64,000 nucleotides of DNA from Faucicola sp902506215 (GTDB lineage Bacteria; Pseudomonadota; Gammaproteobacteria; Pseudomonadales; Moraxellaceae): positions 1,674,001 to 1,738,000 of the forward strand of contig CP069437.1 in NCBI GenBank assembly GCA_016888885.1. Reading direction: 5' to 3'. Under the pieces are notes generated by a model. It saw only the letters and a program-made list of their open reading frames with translations. It was not told the DNA's origin and did no database searches. Below, one piece after another: positions 1 to 8,581 of the stretch (position 1 is its first letter; the number at the start of each line of letters is the position of its first letter). Both the position numbers and the translations under genes were made by a program.

Positions 1-223
1 GATTGAGCCTAGCAAAAACCGTGGTATCGCTAAAACCATGCTCAATATAATGCCTCGGTTGATGATGGCGAAAACTTTTGCCGCGTGATAATAGATAGAT
101 GCTTTCTAATAGCGACGTTTTTCCGCTGCCATTTTGACCCAAGAATACATTACAACTGCTGGGTTGTAATTCAATCGTGTGAAGATTGCGAAAATGATGA
201 ATAGCTAATTCAATAATTTGCAT
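1..223 (-). CDS. recF: RecF DNA repair/replication protein (partial, N-terminal part)
   Basis: The reverse strand opens at 223 with MQIIELAIHHFRNL and contains a Walker A motif, GQNGSGKTS, near residues 30-38, followed by LLESIYLLSRGKSFR. This is the N-terminus of RecF, the SMC-like ATPase that helps load RecA at gapped DNA. Only about 74 codons are present because the gene runs off the left edge of the window. It lies downstream of dnaN in the same direction, the classical dnaA-dnaN-recF order. Family assignment is firm from the motif, the start sequence and the context. Confidence 0.93.
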   Translation of the reverse strand, partial: MQIIELAIHHFRNLHTIELQPSSCNVFLGQNGSGKTSLLESIYLLSRGKSFRHHQPRHYIEHGFSDTTVFARLN

Positions 224-275
224 GATTTATCTACTTAACTACTCATCACTGGATTGAAAAAAATATGCCCGCTGA

Positions 276-1451
276 CTAAATACGCATTGGCATAACCACA
301 AATTCGTGTTTGCTATCGTTGACTTGTTGTACCAATACCGAAGCATTGGCTTGGCTCATATTAAAGTCAATTTCGCCTTGCAGTACATTCAGCACATCTA
401 GTAAATAAGCCACGTTGAATGATATCTCTAATGGCTCACCTTGATATTTAACCTCAAGCTGCTCACTGGCTTCATCTTGCTCAGCATTGCTAGCACGTAC
501 TATCAAATTGTTATCACCTGAAAAATCAAAAATCACGCCACGCGATTTCTCGTTACTCAAAATAGCCACACGGCGAAGCACATTCGCCAGCTGCTCTTGG
601 TTAATACGGGCAATTTTGTTGGTTAATGATGGCATAACGCGGCGATAATCAGGGAACTTACCATCAATCAAACGGGCAGTAAAAGCCACCATGATGGCAT
701 TTTTTAGCTGACCTGTGCTATCGACTTCCCCAAAAGGGAGTAAAACTTGTAAAAATTCACGACCGACATTGAGGGTGATTTTATTATCTTGATTCGGTAG
801 CATGCGTTTAAGCTCTGCTAATAAACGTTGTAATTCAAGTACCGCTTTTCTTGGTAAAATTGCAGCCAGTGCCACGCTATCATCACACGCTATCACCGTA
901 CGAGCCAATGCCAAGCGATGCCCATCGGTTGATACCGTCGCCAATTGCCGCTCTTTGACTTCAAACAGCATACCGGTAAGATAATAACGCACATCTTGCA
1001 CCGCCATCGCAAAATGCGTTTTATCCAGCAAATCGACGAGGTCTTCACGGCCCAATTGAATAGGCGTAACTTGTTCTGGTTCACCCAACAGGGGAAAGTC
1101 TTGGGCAGGTAAAGTGCTGAGTTTAAAACGACTACTACCGCACACAATTAGACACTGATTGTCGTCACCTACACTGATAGATACGGGTAAACCGTCGGGC
1201 AATAATTTTACGATATCTTTGAATTTGTTGGCAGGAACGGTGATTTCACCTGGTTGTTTGCACGCCGATTCTGGCAAATTGAGGGTGGCTTGTAATTCAA
1301 GCTCTAAATCTGACGCTACCATCACCAATTGAGAGTCGGTTAACGCCAATTTCATATTCCCTAAAATCACCATGTTATGGCGTTTGTCAGCGGCTTTTGA
1401 AATTAAATTAATCGCTTGTAGTAACAAATCGCGAGAGATTACTAATTGCAT
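276..1451 (-). CDS. dnaN: DNA polymerase III beta subunit (sliding clamp)
   Basis: This 391-residue protein starts MQLVISRDLLLQAI and ends VMPMRI, both typical of DnaN; the C-terminal M-P-M-R-I/L is a family hallmark. The family forms a dimeric ring of three repeated clamp domains per subunit that tethers Pol III to DNA. The internal signatures DGHRLALAR (around residue 176) and FPDYRRVMP (around 265) are the usual beta-clamp motifs. The length is a little above the 366-residue E. coli protein. The gene lies between dnaA and recF on the same strand and is probably co-transcribed with dnaA. Confidence 0.98.
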   Translation of the reverse strand: MQLVISRDLLLQAINLISKAADKRHNMVILGNMKLALTDSQLVMVASDLELELQATLNLPESACKQPGEITVPANKFKDIVKLLPDGLPVSISVGDDNQCLIVCGSSRFKLSTLPAQDFPLLGEPEQVTPIQLGREDLVDLLDKTHFAMAVQDVRYYLTGMLFEVKERQLATVSTDGHRLALARTVIACDDSVALAAILPRKAVLELQRLLAELKRMLPNQDNKITLNVGREFLQVLLPFGEVDSTGQLKNAIMVAFTARLIDGKFPDYRRVMPSLTNKIARINQEQLANVLRRVAILSNEKSRGVIFDFSGDNNLIVRASNAEQDEASEQLEVKYQGEPLEISFNVAYLLDVLNVLQGEIDFNMSQANASVLVQQVNDSKHEFVVMPMRI

Positions 1452-1555
1452 GGCACCGCCTCAAATCAAAATGAATGGTTATAACAAATGGAAAAATTAA
1501 AACTTATTATACGGGGTAATTGAGTAAAAATCTTTTTAATCGAGTTAACAAAATA

Positions 1556-2896
1556 CTAAGTCTGTAACATTAATTTTAATGAGCGATAATCCTTGTCAAA
1601 CATCAGATCGCTGACACAAAGTTCTTGTACTTTCTCACAGGCGTGCATGACCGTGGTATGGTCGCGACCACCAAATGATTGACCAATTTCTGTAAAACTG
1701 TTATTGGTTAGTTCACGGGCTAAACTCATAGCCACCTGACGCGGACGAGCGATATGACGTAAACGCTTTTTACCCATCAGGTCTTTGACCGATATATCAT
1801 AAAACTCAGCAACGACTTTACGAATATTATCCATACTGACCGCTTGTACACGAATGGCAATCAAATCTTTTAACGCCATTTGTACCAATTCTAAATGGAT
1901 AGGCTGATTGAGCAGACGGGAAATGGCTAAAACTTTGTTCAGCGCCCCTTCCAACTCTCGCACATTGGCGATGATATGCTGAGCGATAAAAATAGCGCAC
2001 TCTTTTGGCAAAATCACCTCTTGCGCTTTGGATTTTTTTTGCAAAATTTGAATACGGGTTTCTAGCTCTGGCGGCTCTAGCGCTACTGCTACCCCCCAAG
2101 CCAGACGTGACTTTAAACGTTCGTCAAAATCAGTCAGTGCGCTTGGGTGTTTATCAGATGCCAAAATCACCTGTTTATTTTTGCTCATAAAATCATTGAG
2201 CAATAGCAAAAACTGCTCGCTACTTTTTTGTTTGCCCGCAATCACATGAATATCATCAATAATCAATAAATCGGCTTTTTTTATTTTATCTTTGAACTCA
2301 TCGATTTTCTGTTTTCTTAATGAATTCACCAGCTGGTTAACAAACTTATCGGACGTGAAGTAATAAAAACTTTTGCCTTGCTTTAAAATCTCGTGGGCAA
2401 TTGCTTGCATCAAATGGGTTTTTCCCAAACCTGTCGCGCCATAAATAAACAGCGGATTATTTTTAGATTGTCCCAAATTGTTAGCAGTCTCTCGGCAAAT
2501 ACTATAAGCGATTTGATTGGATTTTGCGGTTACAAATTGGTCAAACGTAAAATGCGGATCGATGTACTGAAAAGAACGTTGCTGCTCATTTTTTACCAGC
2601 GTCACTTTTTGCTCACCAAGCTCTTGTGTACTAACAGCGTCAGTGATTGCGTTACCCTTATCAATTTGAATCTGCACATGAATCGGTAGAGTTGGCTCAA
2701 GCTGGTGTAAAATCGTTTGAATTTGACTTAAATGATTTTTTTCAACATAGCTGGCAAAGTACTGGTTAGGTACATTGACGACCATCGTATTGTCATGCAT
2801 CGAGGCGGATAATGGGCGAATCCACATGGTAAAAATATTATCAGGTACTTGATATTTTAATTCGTCAACGCACTTAAGCCATAATGCATCAGCCAT
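1556..2896 (-). CDS. dnaA: Chromosomal replication initiator DnaA
   Basis: The 446-residue product has the N-terminal oligomerisation domain (residues 1-80), a short linker, an AAA+ domain with Walker A GATGLGKT at about 153-160 and Walker B LLIIDDIH near 210-217, and a C-terminal DNA-binding domain with the DnaA-box recognition motif GGRDHTTVMHA near 409-419. DnaA-ATP opens the origin and recruits the helicase. DnaA boxes lie directly upstream at 2975-3181, so the gene is probably autoregulated, as is known for the family. dnaN follows after about 100 bp. Confidence 0.98.
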   Translation of the reverse strand: MADALWLKCVDELKYQVPDNIFTMWIRPLSASMHDNTMVVNVPNQYFASYVEKNHLSQIQTILHQLEPTLPIHVQIQIDKGNAITDAVSTQELGEQKVTLVKNEQQRSFQYIDPHFTFDQFVTAKSNQIAYSICRETANNLGQSKNNPLFIYGATGLGKTHLMQAIAHEILKQGKSFYYFTSDKFVNQLVNSLRKQKIDEFKDKIKKADLLIIDDIHVIAGKQKSSEQFLLLLNDFMSKNKQVILASDKHPSALTDFDERLKSRLAWGVAVALEPPELETRIQILQKKSKAQEVILPKECAIFIAQHIIANVRELEGALNKVLAISRLLNQPIHLELVQMALKDLIAIRVQAVSMDNIRKVVAEFYDISVKDLMGKKRLRHIARPRQVAMSLARELTNNSFTEIGQSFGGRDHTTVMHACEKVQELCVSDLMFDKDYRSLKLMLQT

Positions 2897-2939
2897 AACT
2901 TCATTTTCCTAATTCAAGCATTTTCAAAACTGGTGTAAT

Positions 2940-3200
2940 GTATCATATAACCGCGATTTTACAAATAAAATTATTGTGGATAATAATGTGGATATAATTG
3001 TTGATAAGTTAAAACTGGAAGTTACTAACAAACTATCAACTATTTATATACAGGCTTATCAACATCATAAATAATTGTTTTTTATTATTATTCTATTAAA
3101 TATCCACTAAAAACTAGGTGCTTAATAATAATAATTAATACTTATTTAATATATAATAATAAAAAAATTTTTTGTGGATAACTTTTTGTCACGTTGTATT
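2940..3200. other. oriC: Putative chromosomal replication origin (oriC), dnaA-rpmH gap
   Basis: The 502-bp gap between dnaA and rpmH has two perfect DnaA boxes (TGTGGATAA at 2975-2983 and 3173-3181) and near-consensus boxes TGTGGATAT at 2987-2995, TGTTGATAA at 2999-3007 and TTATCAACA at 3056-3064. Between 3065 and 3172 lies an almost pure A/T stretch that could serve as an unwinding element. Gene orientation diverges here (dnaA leftward, rpmH rightward). Origin function is inferred from boxes, composition and location. A second box cluster lies at 9734-9964. Confidence 0.75.
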
Positions 3201-3290
3201 TGTCATACAAAAATGTTATTTTACATAAGCAAAATAATTGACTGTAGCAGTAATTTTAACAAAGAAATTAATCGGTAAGCTTAGTTATCC

Positions 3291-3319
3291 TTGACCTATG
3301 GGTTAAAATTAAGGATAAT
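3291..3319 (+). promoter_or_regulatory. Likely sigma-70 promoter of rpmH
   Basis: TTGACC at 3291-3296 and GATAAT at 3314-3319 are separated by 17 bp, close to the sigma-70 consensus, about 80 bp upstream of the rpmH start. The same stretch forms an inverted repeat, TTATCCTT (3285-3292) and AAGGATAA (3311-3318), flanking the spacer. Confidence 0.6.
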
Positions 3320-3398
3320 AGAAGATTAACTGTTTTGAAATTTTGTATTTTAACCGCTATCGGTTAAATGTCACGTAAATTTAGCCAAGGTGAATCGC

Positions 3399-3533
3399 AT
3401 GAAACGCACTTTCCAACCAAGCGTAATCAAACGTAAACGTACTCACGGTTTCCGTGCTCGTATGGCTACTAAAAATGGCCGTCAAGTTTTAGCTCGTCGT
3501 CGTGCTAAAGGCCGTCATCGTTTAACGGTGTAA
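3399..3533 (+). CDS. rpmH: 50S ribosomal protein L34
   Basis: The 44-codon frame reads MKRTFQPSVIKRKRTHGFR and ends RRRAKGRHRLTV, the near-invariant L34 sequence. L34 is a small basic protein of the large ribosomal subunit. The start is preceded by an AAGG-type ribosome binding site at about 3386-3390. It lies in its usual place between dnaA and rnpA. A strong terminator follows at 3590-3622, so rnpA probably has its own promoter or depends on read-through. Confidence 0.98.
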   Translation: MKRTFQPSVIKRKRTHGFRARMATKNGRQVLARRRAKGRHRLTV

Positions 3534-3589
3534 TGTCTATTTCGTTAACTTGATTTAATAATATTGTTGATATTAAAACAGGTTATAGT

Positions 3590-3622
3590 AAAAAGCGATA
3601 TACTTCTTATATCGCTTTTTTT
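3590..3622 (+). terminator. Rho-independent terminator after rpmH
   Basis: A perfect 13-bp stem, AAAAAGCGATATA (3590-3602) with TATATCGCTTTTT (3608-3620), closes a 5-nt loop and runs into a T tract. Confidence 0.85.
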
Positions 3623-3792
3623 ATTGTCGTACTAATCGTTATGCTAGAAGTCGGTTTGTAACTAGCGCTTAGCATACTCCCCTACTCTATTATTTCAGCC
3701 TATTTTTACCCTATCCATAAAATTTATAGCTTCTTGTTTATGGTTTAGCTTTTATTTTAATGGGGCTTTGGTATTGATTTGGACTTACCCTC

Positions 3793-4230
3793 ATGATTGC
3801 AGACAAACCTTTTAAATTTGATAAATCACAGCGGCTACTAACGCCTAAAGATTTTAAAGCGATGTCGGGTCGTCATACCAAAACTGGTGAAGATCAGTCA
3901 CAGCCTGTTGTGATATTTAAAATTCATCAGCCTAATTTATTGTTCTTTGTCAAATTGGTTTTAGCCGATACCCAAAGACAAGCTGCAGTAAATCGGTTGG
4001 GTCTTGCGATCACTAAAAAGAAAGTTAAACGTGCCCATGAGCGTAATCGTATTAAGCGATTAACGAGAGAGTATTTTCGGTCGCATCAGCACCAGCTAAA
4101 TGGTCAAGTTGATATTTTATTAACTATCAAGCAGTTTTCCGATGACATGCCAAATGAAGTAATTGTGCAGCAATTAGCGATGGGCTTTAACTTAATCAAC
4201 GATAAGATTAGAAAGTTGAAGCGTAGTTAA
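3793..4230 (+). CDS. rnpA: Ribonuclease P protein component
   Basis: The 145-residue basic protein carries the family signature KRAHERNRIKRLTRE (about residues 79-93), which contains the RNR motif that contacts the RNase P RNA. With that RNA it removes 5' leaders from tRNA precursors. It begins with an RL.TPKDFKA-type N-terminal segment as in other RnpA proteins. It is followed by yidD after 64 bp, the conserved rpmH-rnpA-yidD-yidC-mnmE order. The 260-bp gap to rpmH with an intervening terminator is wider than the compact arrangement in E. coli. Confidence 0.95.
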   Translation: MIADKPFKFDKSQRLLTPKDFKAMSGRHTKTGEDQSQPVVIFKIHQPNLLFFVKLVLADTQRQAAVNRLGLAITKKKVKRAHERNRIKRLTREYFRSHQHQLNGQVDILLTIKQFSDDMPNEVIVQQLAMGFNLINDKIRKLKRS

Positions 4231-4294
4231 TTTTAGCGGCAGTTCGTAATATCTTTACTCAAATGAAGGTAATAAAAAATCTAGGTTTTAGTCC

Positions 4295-4594
4295 ATGGAT
4301 AAATTATTAGCAAAATTTTTGCTGTTTATGATTATATTTTATCAGCGTTTGATTAGCCCATGGTTGGCACCTCGTTGCCGGTTTTATCCAACGTGCTCTA
4401 GTTATGGTTTAGAGGCGGTAAGATTGCATGGGGGGTACCGGGGTGGATTATTAACAGCCAAGCGTATCGCGCGCTGTCATCCTTGGGGTGGGCATGGGAT
4501 TGATTTTGTCCCTAAGCCATTATATCGCTACCGTTATCATTATATTGACACACGCCCGTCTTACTTTTTGGTATATGCTTACCACTATCATTAA
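4295..4594 (+). CDS. yidD: Membrane protein insertion efficiency factor YidD
   Basis: The 99-residue protein has an N-terminal hydrophobic amphipathic segment (residues 4-22) followed by the signature CRFYPTCSSYGLEA (around 28-41) and RCHPWGGHGIDFVP (around 60-73), diagnostic of the YidD family. YidD is thought to assist YidC/Sec-dependent membrane insertion. It sits between rnpA and yidC as expected. A tyrosine-rich tail, residues 76-99, follows the conserved core. Confidence 0.95.
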   Translation: MDKLLAKFLLFMIIFYQRLISPWLAPRCRFYPTCSSYGLEAVRLHGGYRGGLLTAKRIARCHPWGGHGIDFVPKPLYRYRYHYIDTRPSYFLVYAYHYH

Positions 4595-4775
4595 TTGATG
4601 TGGCTAATTAAATTATAACAATTTGTCGCCAGTCTGAAATAGCGTAATTGAGTCAACTATTTATAGAATATCTTTTTTAACTTTTTTTTAGTAGAATGTC
4701 TTCTATTTTTTAATTGTTTTTCCTTTATTAGCAACTAGTGATTTCAAGCAATATCATTAGATAGGATAGCTATAT

Positions 4776-6467
4776 ATGCAAAAAATTTTACGGACATTGA
4801 TTATTATCGCAATGTTGATTACGGGTTATTTGCTGATTCTGGCATGGCGGGATGATTATACCAATGTAAATAAACCCGTGGCGATAACCCCAACAACTAC
4901 AGCGGTCAGTAGCAATGATGTGCCAGTGGCAGGGGCTTTAGGTACGCCAACGGGCGATATTCCCACGGCAACGGCAACCACACCAACCGCTGCTCCCACT
5001 ACCCAGAAAACGGGCGCACAGCTCATTAGCGTGATGACGGACAAATATGATCTTCGTATTAATCCAGTCGGTGGCGATGTGGTATACGCGGCGCTTCGAG
5101 AGCATACCCAGACATTAGATAGTAAACAGCCGTTTGTACTTCTTGAAGAAAATAGTAATCGCGTATATGTGGCTCAGTCAGGGTTAATTGGTGCCAATGG
5201 TATTGATAATAGCAATGGTCGTGCGACTTTTACAGCGCCTAGTAACCAATTTGTCATGCAGCCCAATCAAGCTGAATTGGTAGTTCCTTTAACTTATCAA
5301 AAAGATGGCGTAACTGTCATCAAATCGTATAAGTTTACCAAAGGTCAATATCCAATCAACGTCAGCTATAACATCACCAATAACGGCACGCAGCCTTGGC
5401 AAGGACAAAAGTATGCGCAGTTAAAACGTGATAATAGCGAAGACCCAGGTAAAGGTGACAAAGGCGCAATTAGCCTATCGACTTACCTAGGTGGCGCATG
5501 GGGTACACCAGAGCAGCCTTATAACAAACTTAAGTTTGGTGATTTCAATGAGGGTTTAAAAGCCAGCAGTGATAAAGGCTGGATTGGCATAGTACAGCAT
5601 TATTTTGTCACCGCTTGGATACCAAAGAATTACACAGCAAATTTTTATAGCCGTGAAGCTGGCAAATATCACATCATCGGGTTTACCAGTAACCCTGTGT
5701 CAGTCGCCCCCAACAAGCAAGTAACCTTAACGTCTGTCTTGTATGCAGGTCCAAAAATTCAAAGCAACTTAAAACCTTTGGCAGAAGGATTAGATAAAAC
5801 TGTTGATTACGGTATTTTATGGCCGATTTCAAAAGTGCTATTTTGGATTTTGGATAATTTGCATAAAGTGTTGGGCAACTGGGGCTGGTCAATTATTGTA
5901 CTCACTTTATTGGTTAAAATCGCGTTAATGCCAATCGCCAACAAAAGCTATCACTCGATGGCAAAAATGCGCGCAGTGGCACCACGATTGCAAGCCTTAA
6001 AAGAAGAATATGGTGATGACCGTATGCGTATGTCACAAGAGATGATGCGCATCTACAAAGAAGAAAAAGTCAACCCAATGGCAGGTTGTTTACCGGTATT
6101 ACTGCAAATGCCGATTTTCTTGGCGTTGTATTGGGTACTGGTTGAATCGGTTCAATTACGCCATGCCCCTTGGATTGGTTGGATTCGTGACTTATCATCT
6201 ATGGATCCATTGTTTATCTTGCCACTGATTATGGGCGCGGCGATGTTTTTCCAGCAGATGCTAAACCCACAGCCGCAAGATCCTATGCAGGCCCGTGTGA
6301 TGAAATTTATGCCGATTATTTTCACCGTGTTTATGCTATTCTTCCCAGCGGGTCTAGTGCTGTATTGGACGGTCAACAACTTGTTTAGTATGGCGCAGCA
6401 ATACTTTATCAATAAAAAAGTTGAGCGTGAGCAAGCGGCAAAAGAGGCAGCACGTAACGTGGTTTAA
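4776..6467 (+). CDS. yidC: Membrane protein insertase YidC
   Basis: The 563-residue inner-membrane protein has an N-terminal transmembrane segment (about residues 5-24), a Thr/Ala/Pro-rich linker, a large periplasmic beta domain (about 80-340), and the conserved five-helix insertase core from about 365 to the end (WGWSIIVLTLLVK, then NPMAGCLPVLLQMPIF and GLVLYWTVNNLFS). YidC inserts and folds inner-membrane proteins, alone or with Sec. The length matches the Gram-negative form. A strong terminator follows at 6500-6529, separating it from mnmE. Confidence 0.98.
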   Translation: MQKILRTLIIIAMLITGYLLILAWRDDYTNVNKPVAITPTTTAVSSNDVPVAGALGTPTGDIPTATATTPTAAPTTQKTGAQLISVMTDKYDLRINPVGGDVVYAALREHTQTLDSKQPFVLLEENSNRVYVAQSGLIGANGIDNSNGRATFTAPSNQFVMQPNQAELVVPLTYQKDGVTVIKSYKFTKGQYPINVSYNITNNGTQPWQGQKYAQLKRDNSEDPGKGDKGAISLSTYLGGAWGTPEQPYNKLKFGDFNEGLKASSDKGWIGIVQHYFVTAWIPKNYTANFYSREAGKYHIIGFTSNPVSVAPNKQVTLTSVLYAGPKIQSNLKPLAEGLDKTVDYGILWPISKVLFWILDNLHKVLGNWGWSIIVLTLLVKIALMPIANKSYHSMAKMRAVAPRLQALKEEYGDDRMRMSQEMMRIYKEEKVNPMAGCLPVLLQMPIFLALYWVLVESVQLRHAPWIGWIRDLSSMDPLFILPLIMGAAMFFQQMLNPQPQDPMQARVMKFMPIIFTVFMLFFPAGLVLYWTVNNLFSMAQQYFINKKVEREQAAKEAARNVV

Positions 6468-6499
6468 ATCCATCGAACCGTAATTTGATACTTTAACCG

Positions 6500-6529
6500 C
6501 CCTTTAAACCGTTGTTTAAAGGGTTTTTT
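6500..6529 (+). terminator. Rho-independent terminator after yidC
   Basis: A 10-bp perfect stem, CCCTTTAAAC (6500-6509) with GTTTAAAGGG (6514-6523), has a 4-nt loop and is followed by six T. Confidence 0.88.
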
Positions 6530-6627
6530 ATTGGCAAAAAATAATCATGTTGTAATCAGTGAGTGGATGTTAAAATATCAGTATTAAGTCAATGCTGACT
6601 ACCCGAAATGTTAGATTGTAAAAAATT

Positions 6628-8019
6628 ATGTTAAATAACTCTCAGACCGCGCTTACTTCAACCATTGCCGCCATTGCAACACCAATGGGTCGTGGTGGAG
6701 TTGGTGTGATACGCTTATCAGGTCCAAACAGTTACCAAATTGCCTTAGCATTAACAGGTCGTCAAGCTTTCAAACCGCGATTTGCCCATTTTTGCCGATT
6801 CTATGATAGTGATGATACGGTGATTGATGAGGGATTGGTGTTATATTTCCCTGCCCCCCATTCTTTTACAGGTGAAGATGTGATTGAGTTGCAAGGTCAC
6901 GGTGGTATGATTTTGCAGCAGCAGCTTTTGACCCGTGTGTTTGAATTAGGCGCAAATCAAGCGGTAGCGGGTGAGTTTTCGGCACGGGCTTTTGATAATG
7001 ATAAGCTTGATTTGGTACAAGCAGAAGCAATTGCTGATGCCATTGATGCCACCAGTGTGGCTGCCGCAAAAAGTGCCATGCGCTCATTGACCGGTGAGTT
7101 TTCACAAAAAATTAATGCGCTGCTTGAGCAGTTAATTCAGCTACGGCTGTATGTTGAAGCCGCTATTGATTTCCCTGATGAAGAAGGGGTTGATTTTTTG
7201 GCAGATGAACATATCGCCAAGCAATTACGCCAAGTTTGTGAGCAGCTACACACTGTGTTAGCCACTGCCAAACAAGGACAGCTACTGCGAGATGGCGTCT
7301 CAGTTGTGATTGCCGGGCGACCCAATGCGGGTAAATCTAGCTTGCTCAATCGCTTAGCAGGACAAGAGCGTGCCATTGTGACCGATATTGCCGGGACAAC
7401 CCGTGATATCCTACAAGAAACCATTGTGTTAAACGGTCTAACGCTGAATTTGACCGATACCGCTGGGCTGCGTCACACCGATGATATCGTTGAACAGGCG
7501 GGCATTGAGCGAGCACGACAAGCCATCACCCAAGCTGATTTACTGCTTATGGTGTATGATGCGCACCGTGAGCATGAGCCGTTACGATTGGCGACCGAAT
7601 TATTTGGTAGCTTACCCAATGCCAATTCGATATTAATGATTGCCAACAAAATTGATTTATCCGACAATTACCAAAATTTGCCCAAGCAATTTTCATCACA
7701 AGAGCAGATTTATTACCCCGTCTATGTGTCTTGTAAATATGGTACAGGGCTTGAAGAATTGGTCAATCAAATCTGTGATAAAGTCGGTTTTCATCCCCCT
7801 GAAAATAGCTTGATTGCACGAACCCGCCATCTTGATGCGCTGCGCCGTACCCAAATGGCGCTGCAAGAAGCCGATGAGCAATTGCATTTGTTTCATGCCG
7901 GTGAATTGGTGGCGGAAAGCCTACGCCAAGCACAGATTAGCCTCAACGAAATCACCGGTGAATTTACCGCCGATGATTTATTGGGTAAGATTTTTGGCAG
8001 TTTTTGTATTGGTAAATAA
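6628..8019 (+). CDS. mnmE: tRNA uridine-5-carboxymethylaminomethyl modification GTPase
   Basis: The 463-residue protein has the folate-binding N-terminal domain (IAAIATPMGRGGVGVIRLSG at residues 13-32), a central helical domain, an inserted G domain with GRPNAGKSS (about 231-239), DTAGLR and NKID motifs, and the invariant C-terminal C-I-G-K. With MnmG it makes the cmnm5 modification at the wobble uridine of certain tRNAs. The partner mnmG is not in this window. nrdR follows after 32 bp, so co-transcription is likely. Confidence 0.98.
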   Translation: MLNNSQTALTSTIAAIATPMGRGGVGVIRLSGPNSYQIALALTGRQAFKPRFAHFCRFYDSDDTVIDEGLVLYFPAPHSFTGEDVIELQGHGGMILQQQLLTRVFELGANQAVAGEFSARAFDNDKLDLVQAEAIADAIDATSVAAAKSAMRSLTGEFSQKINALLEQLIQLRLYVEAAIDFPDEEGVDFLADEHIAKQLRQVCEQLHTVLATAKQGQLLRDGVSVVIAGRPNAGKSSLLNRLAGQERAIVTDIAGTTRDILQETIVLNGLTLNLTDTAGLRHTDDIVEQAGIERARQAITQADLLLMVYDAHREHEPLRLATELFGSLPNANSILMIANKIDLSDNYQNLPKQFSSQEQIYYPVYVSCKYGTGLEELVNQICDKVGFHPPENSLIARTRHLDALRRTQMALQEADEQLHLFHAGELVAESLRQAQISLNEITGEFTADDLLGKIFGSFCIGK

Positions 8020-8051
8020 ATTAAAAGGTTTAAACTTAGCTAGGAAATCGC

Positions 8052-8573
8052 ATGCACTGTCCATTTTGTAATGCTGAAGATACCAAAGTCATTGATTCAA
8101 GACTCGCGGCAGAAGGTGCGCAGGTGCGCCGTCGTCGTCAGTGTACCGCGTGCCAAGAGCGATTTACCACCTTTGAAATTATCGAAGCGGTCATGCCCCG
8201 TATCATCAAATCCAATGGGCGTATCGAGCCGTATGATGGACAAAAACTGCGTCGCTCAGTGCAGCTACCGTTACAAAAACGTCCAATATCAACCGATAAC
8301 ATTGAAGCCATGATTAGCCGTATTGAAAAACAGCTCAGGCAGCTCGGTGAGCGTGAGGTGCCAAGTAAAATTTTAGGTGAAATCGTCATGAAAGAGCTAA
8401 GCCAAATTGACGATGTCGCCTATGTTCGATTTGCTAGCGTATATCGTGATTTTCAAGATATTGAAGCCTTCAAACACATGGTGTCAAACCTCACCACGGA
8501 CGCCAATAAACAAGAAATTGATCAACGTATCGAAGACTTGAACCAACACAAGCTCAAACATCTACAATCCTAA
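8052..8573 (+). CDS. nrdR: Transcriptional repressor NrdR
   Basis: The 173-residue protein starts MHCPFCNAEDTKVIDSR and has a second CTACQERFTTFE, together a zinc ribbon (residues 3-40), followed by an ATP-cone domain (about 49-139). NrdR represses ribonucleotide reductase genes in response to ATP/dATP. It is just upstream of ribD (8 bp), a common nrdR-rib gene pairing. The C-terminal tail beyond about 150 is variable in the family. Confidence 0.97.
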   Translation: MHCPFCNAEDTKVIDSRLAAEGAQVRRRRQCTACQERFTTFEIIEAVMPRIIKSNGRIEPYDGQKLRRSVQLPLQKRPISTDNIEAMISRIEKQLRQLGEREVPSKILGEIVMKELSQIDDVAYVRFASVYRDFQDIEAFKHMVSNLTTDANKQEIDQRIEDLNQHKLKHLQS

Positions 8574-8581
8574 GTTTTATT

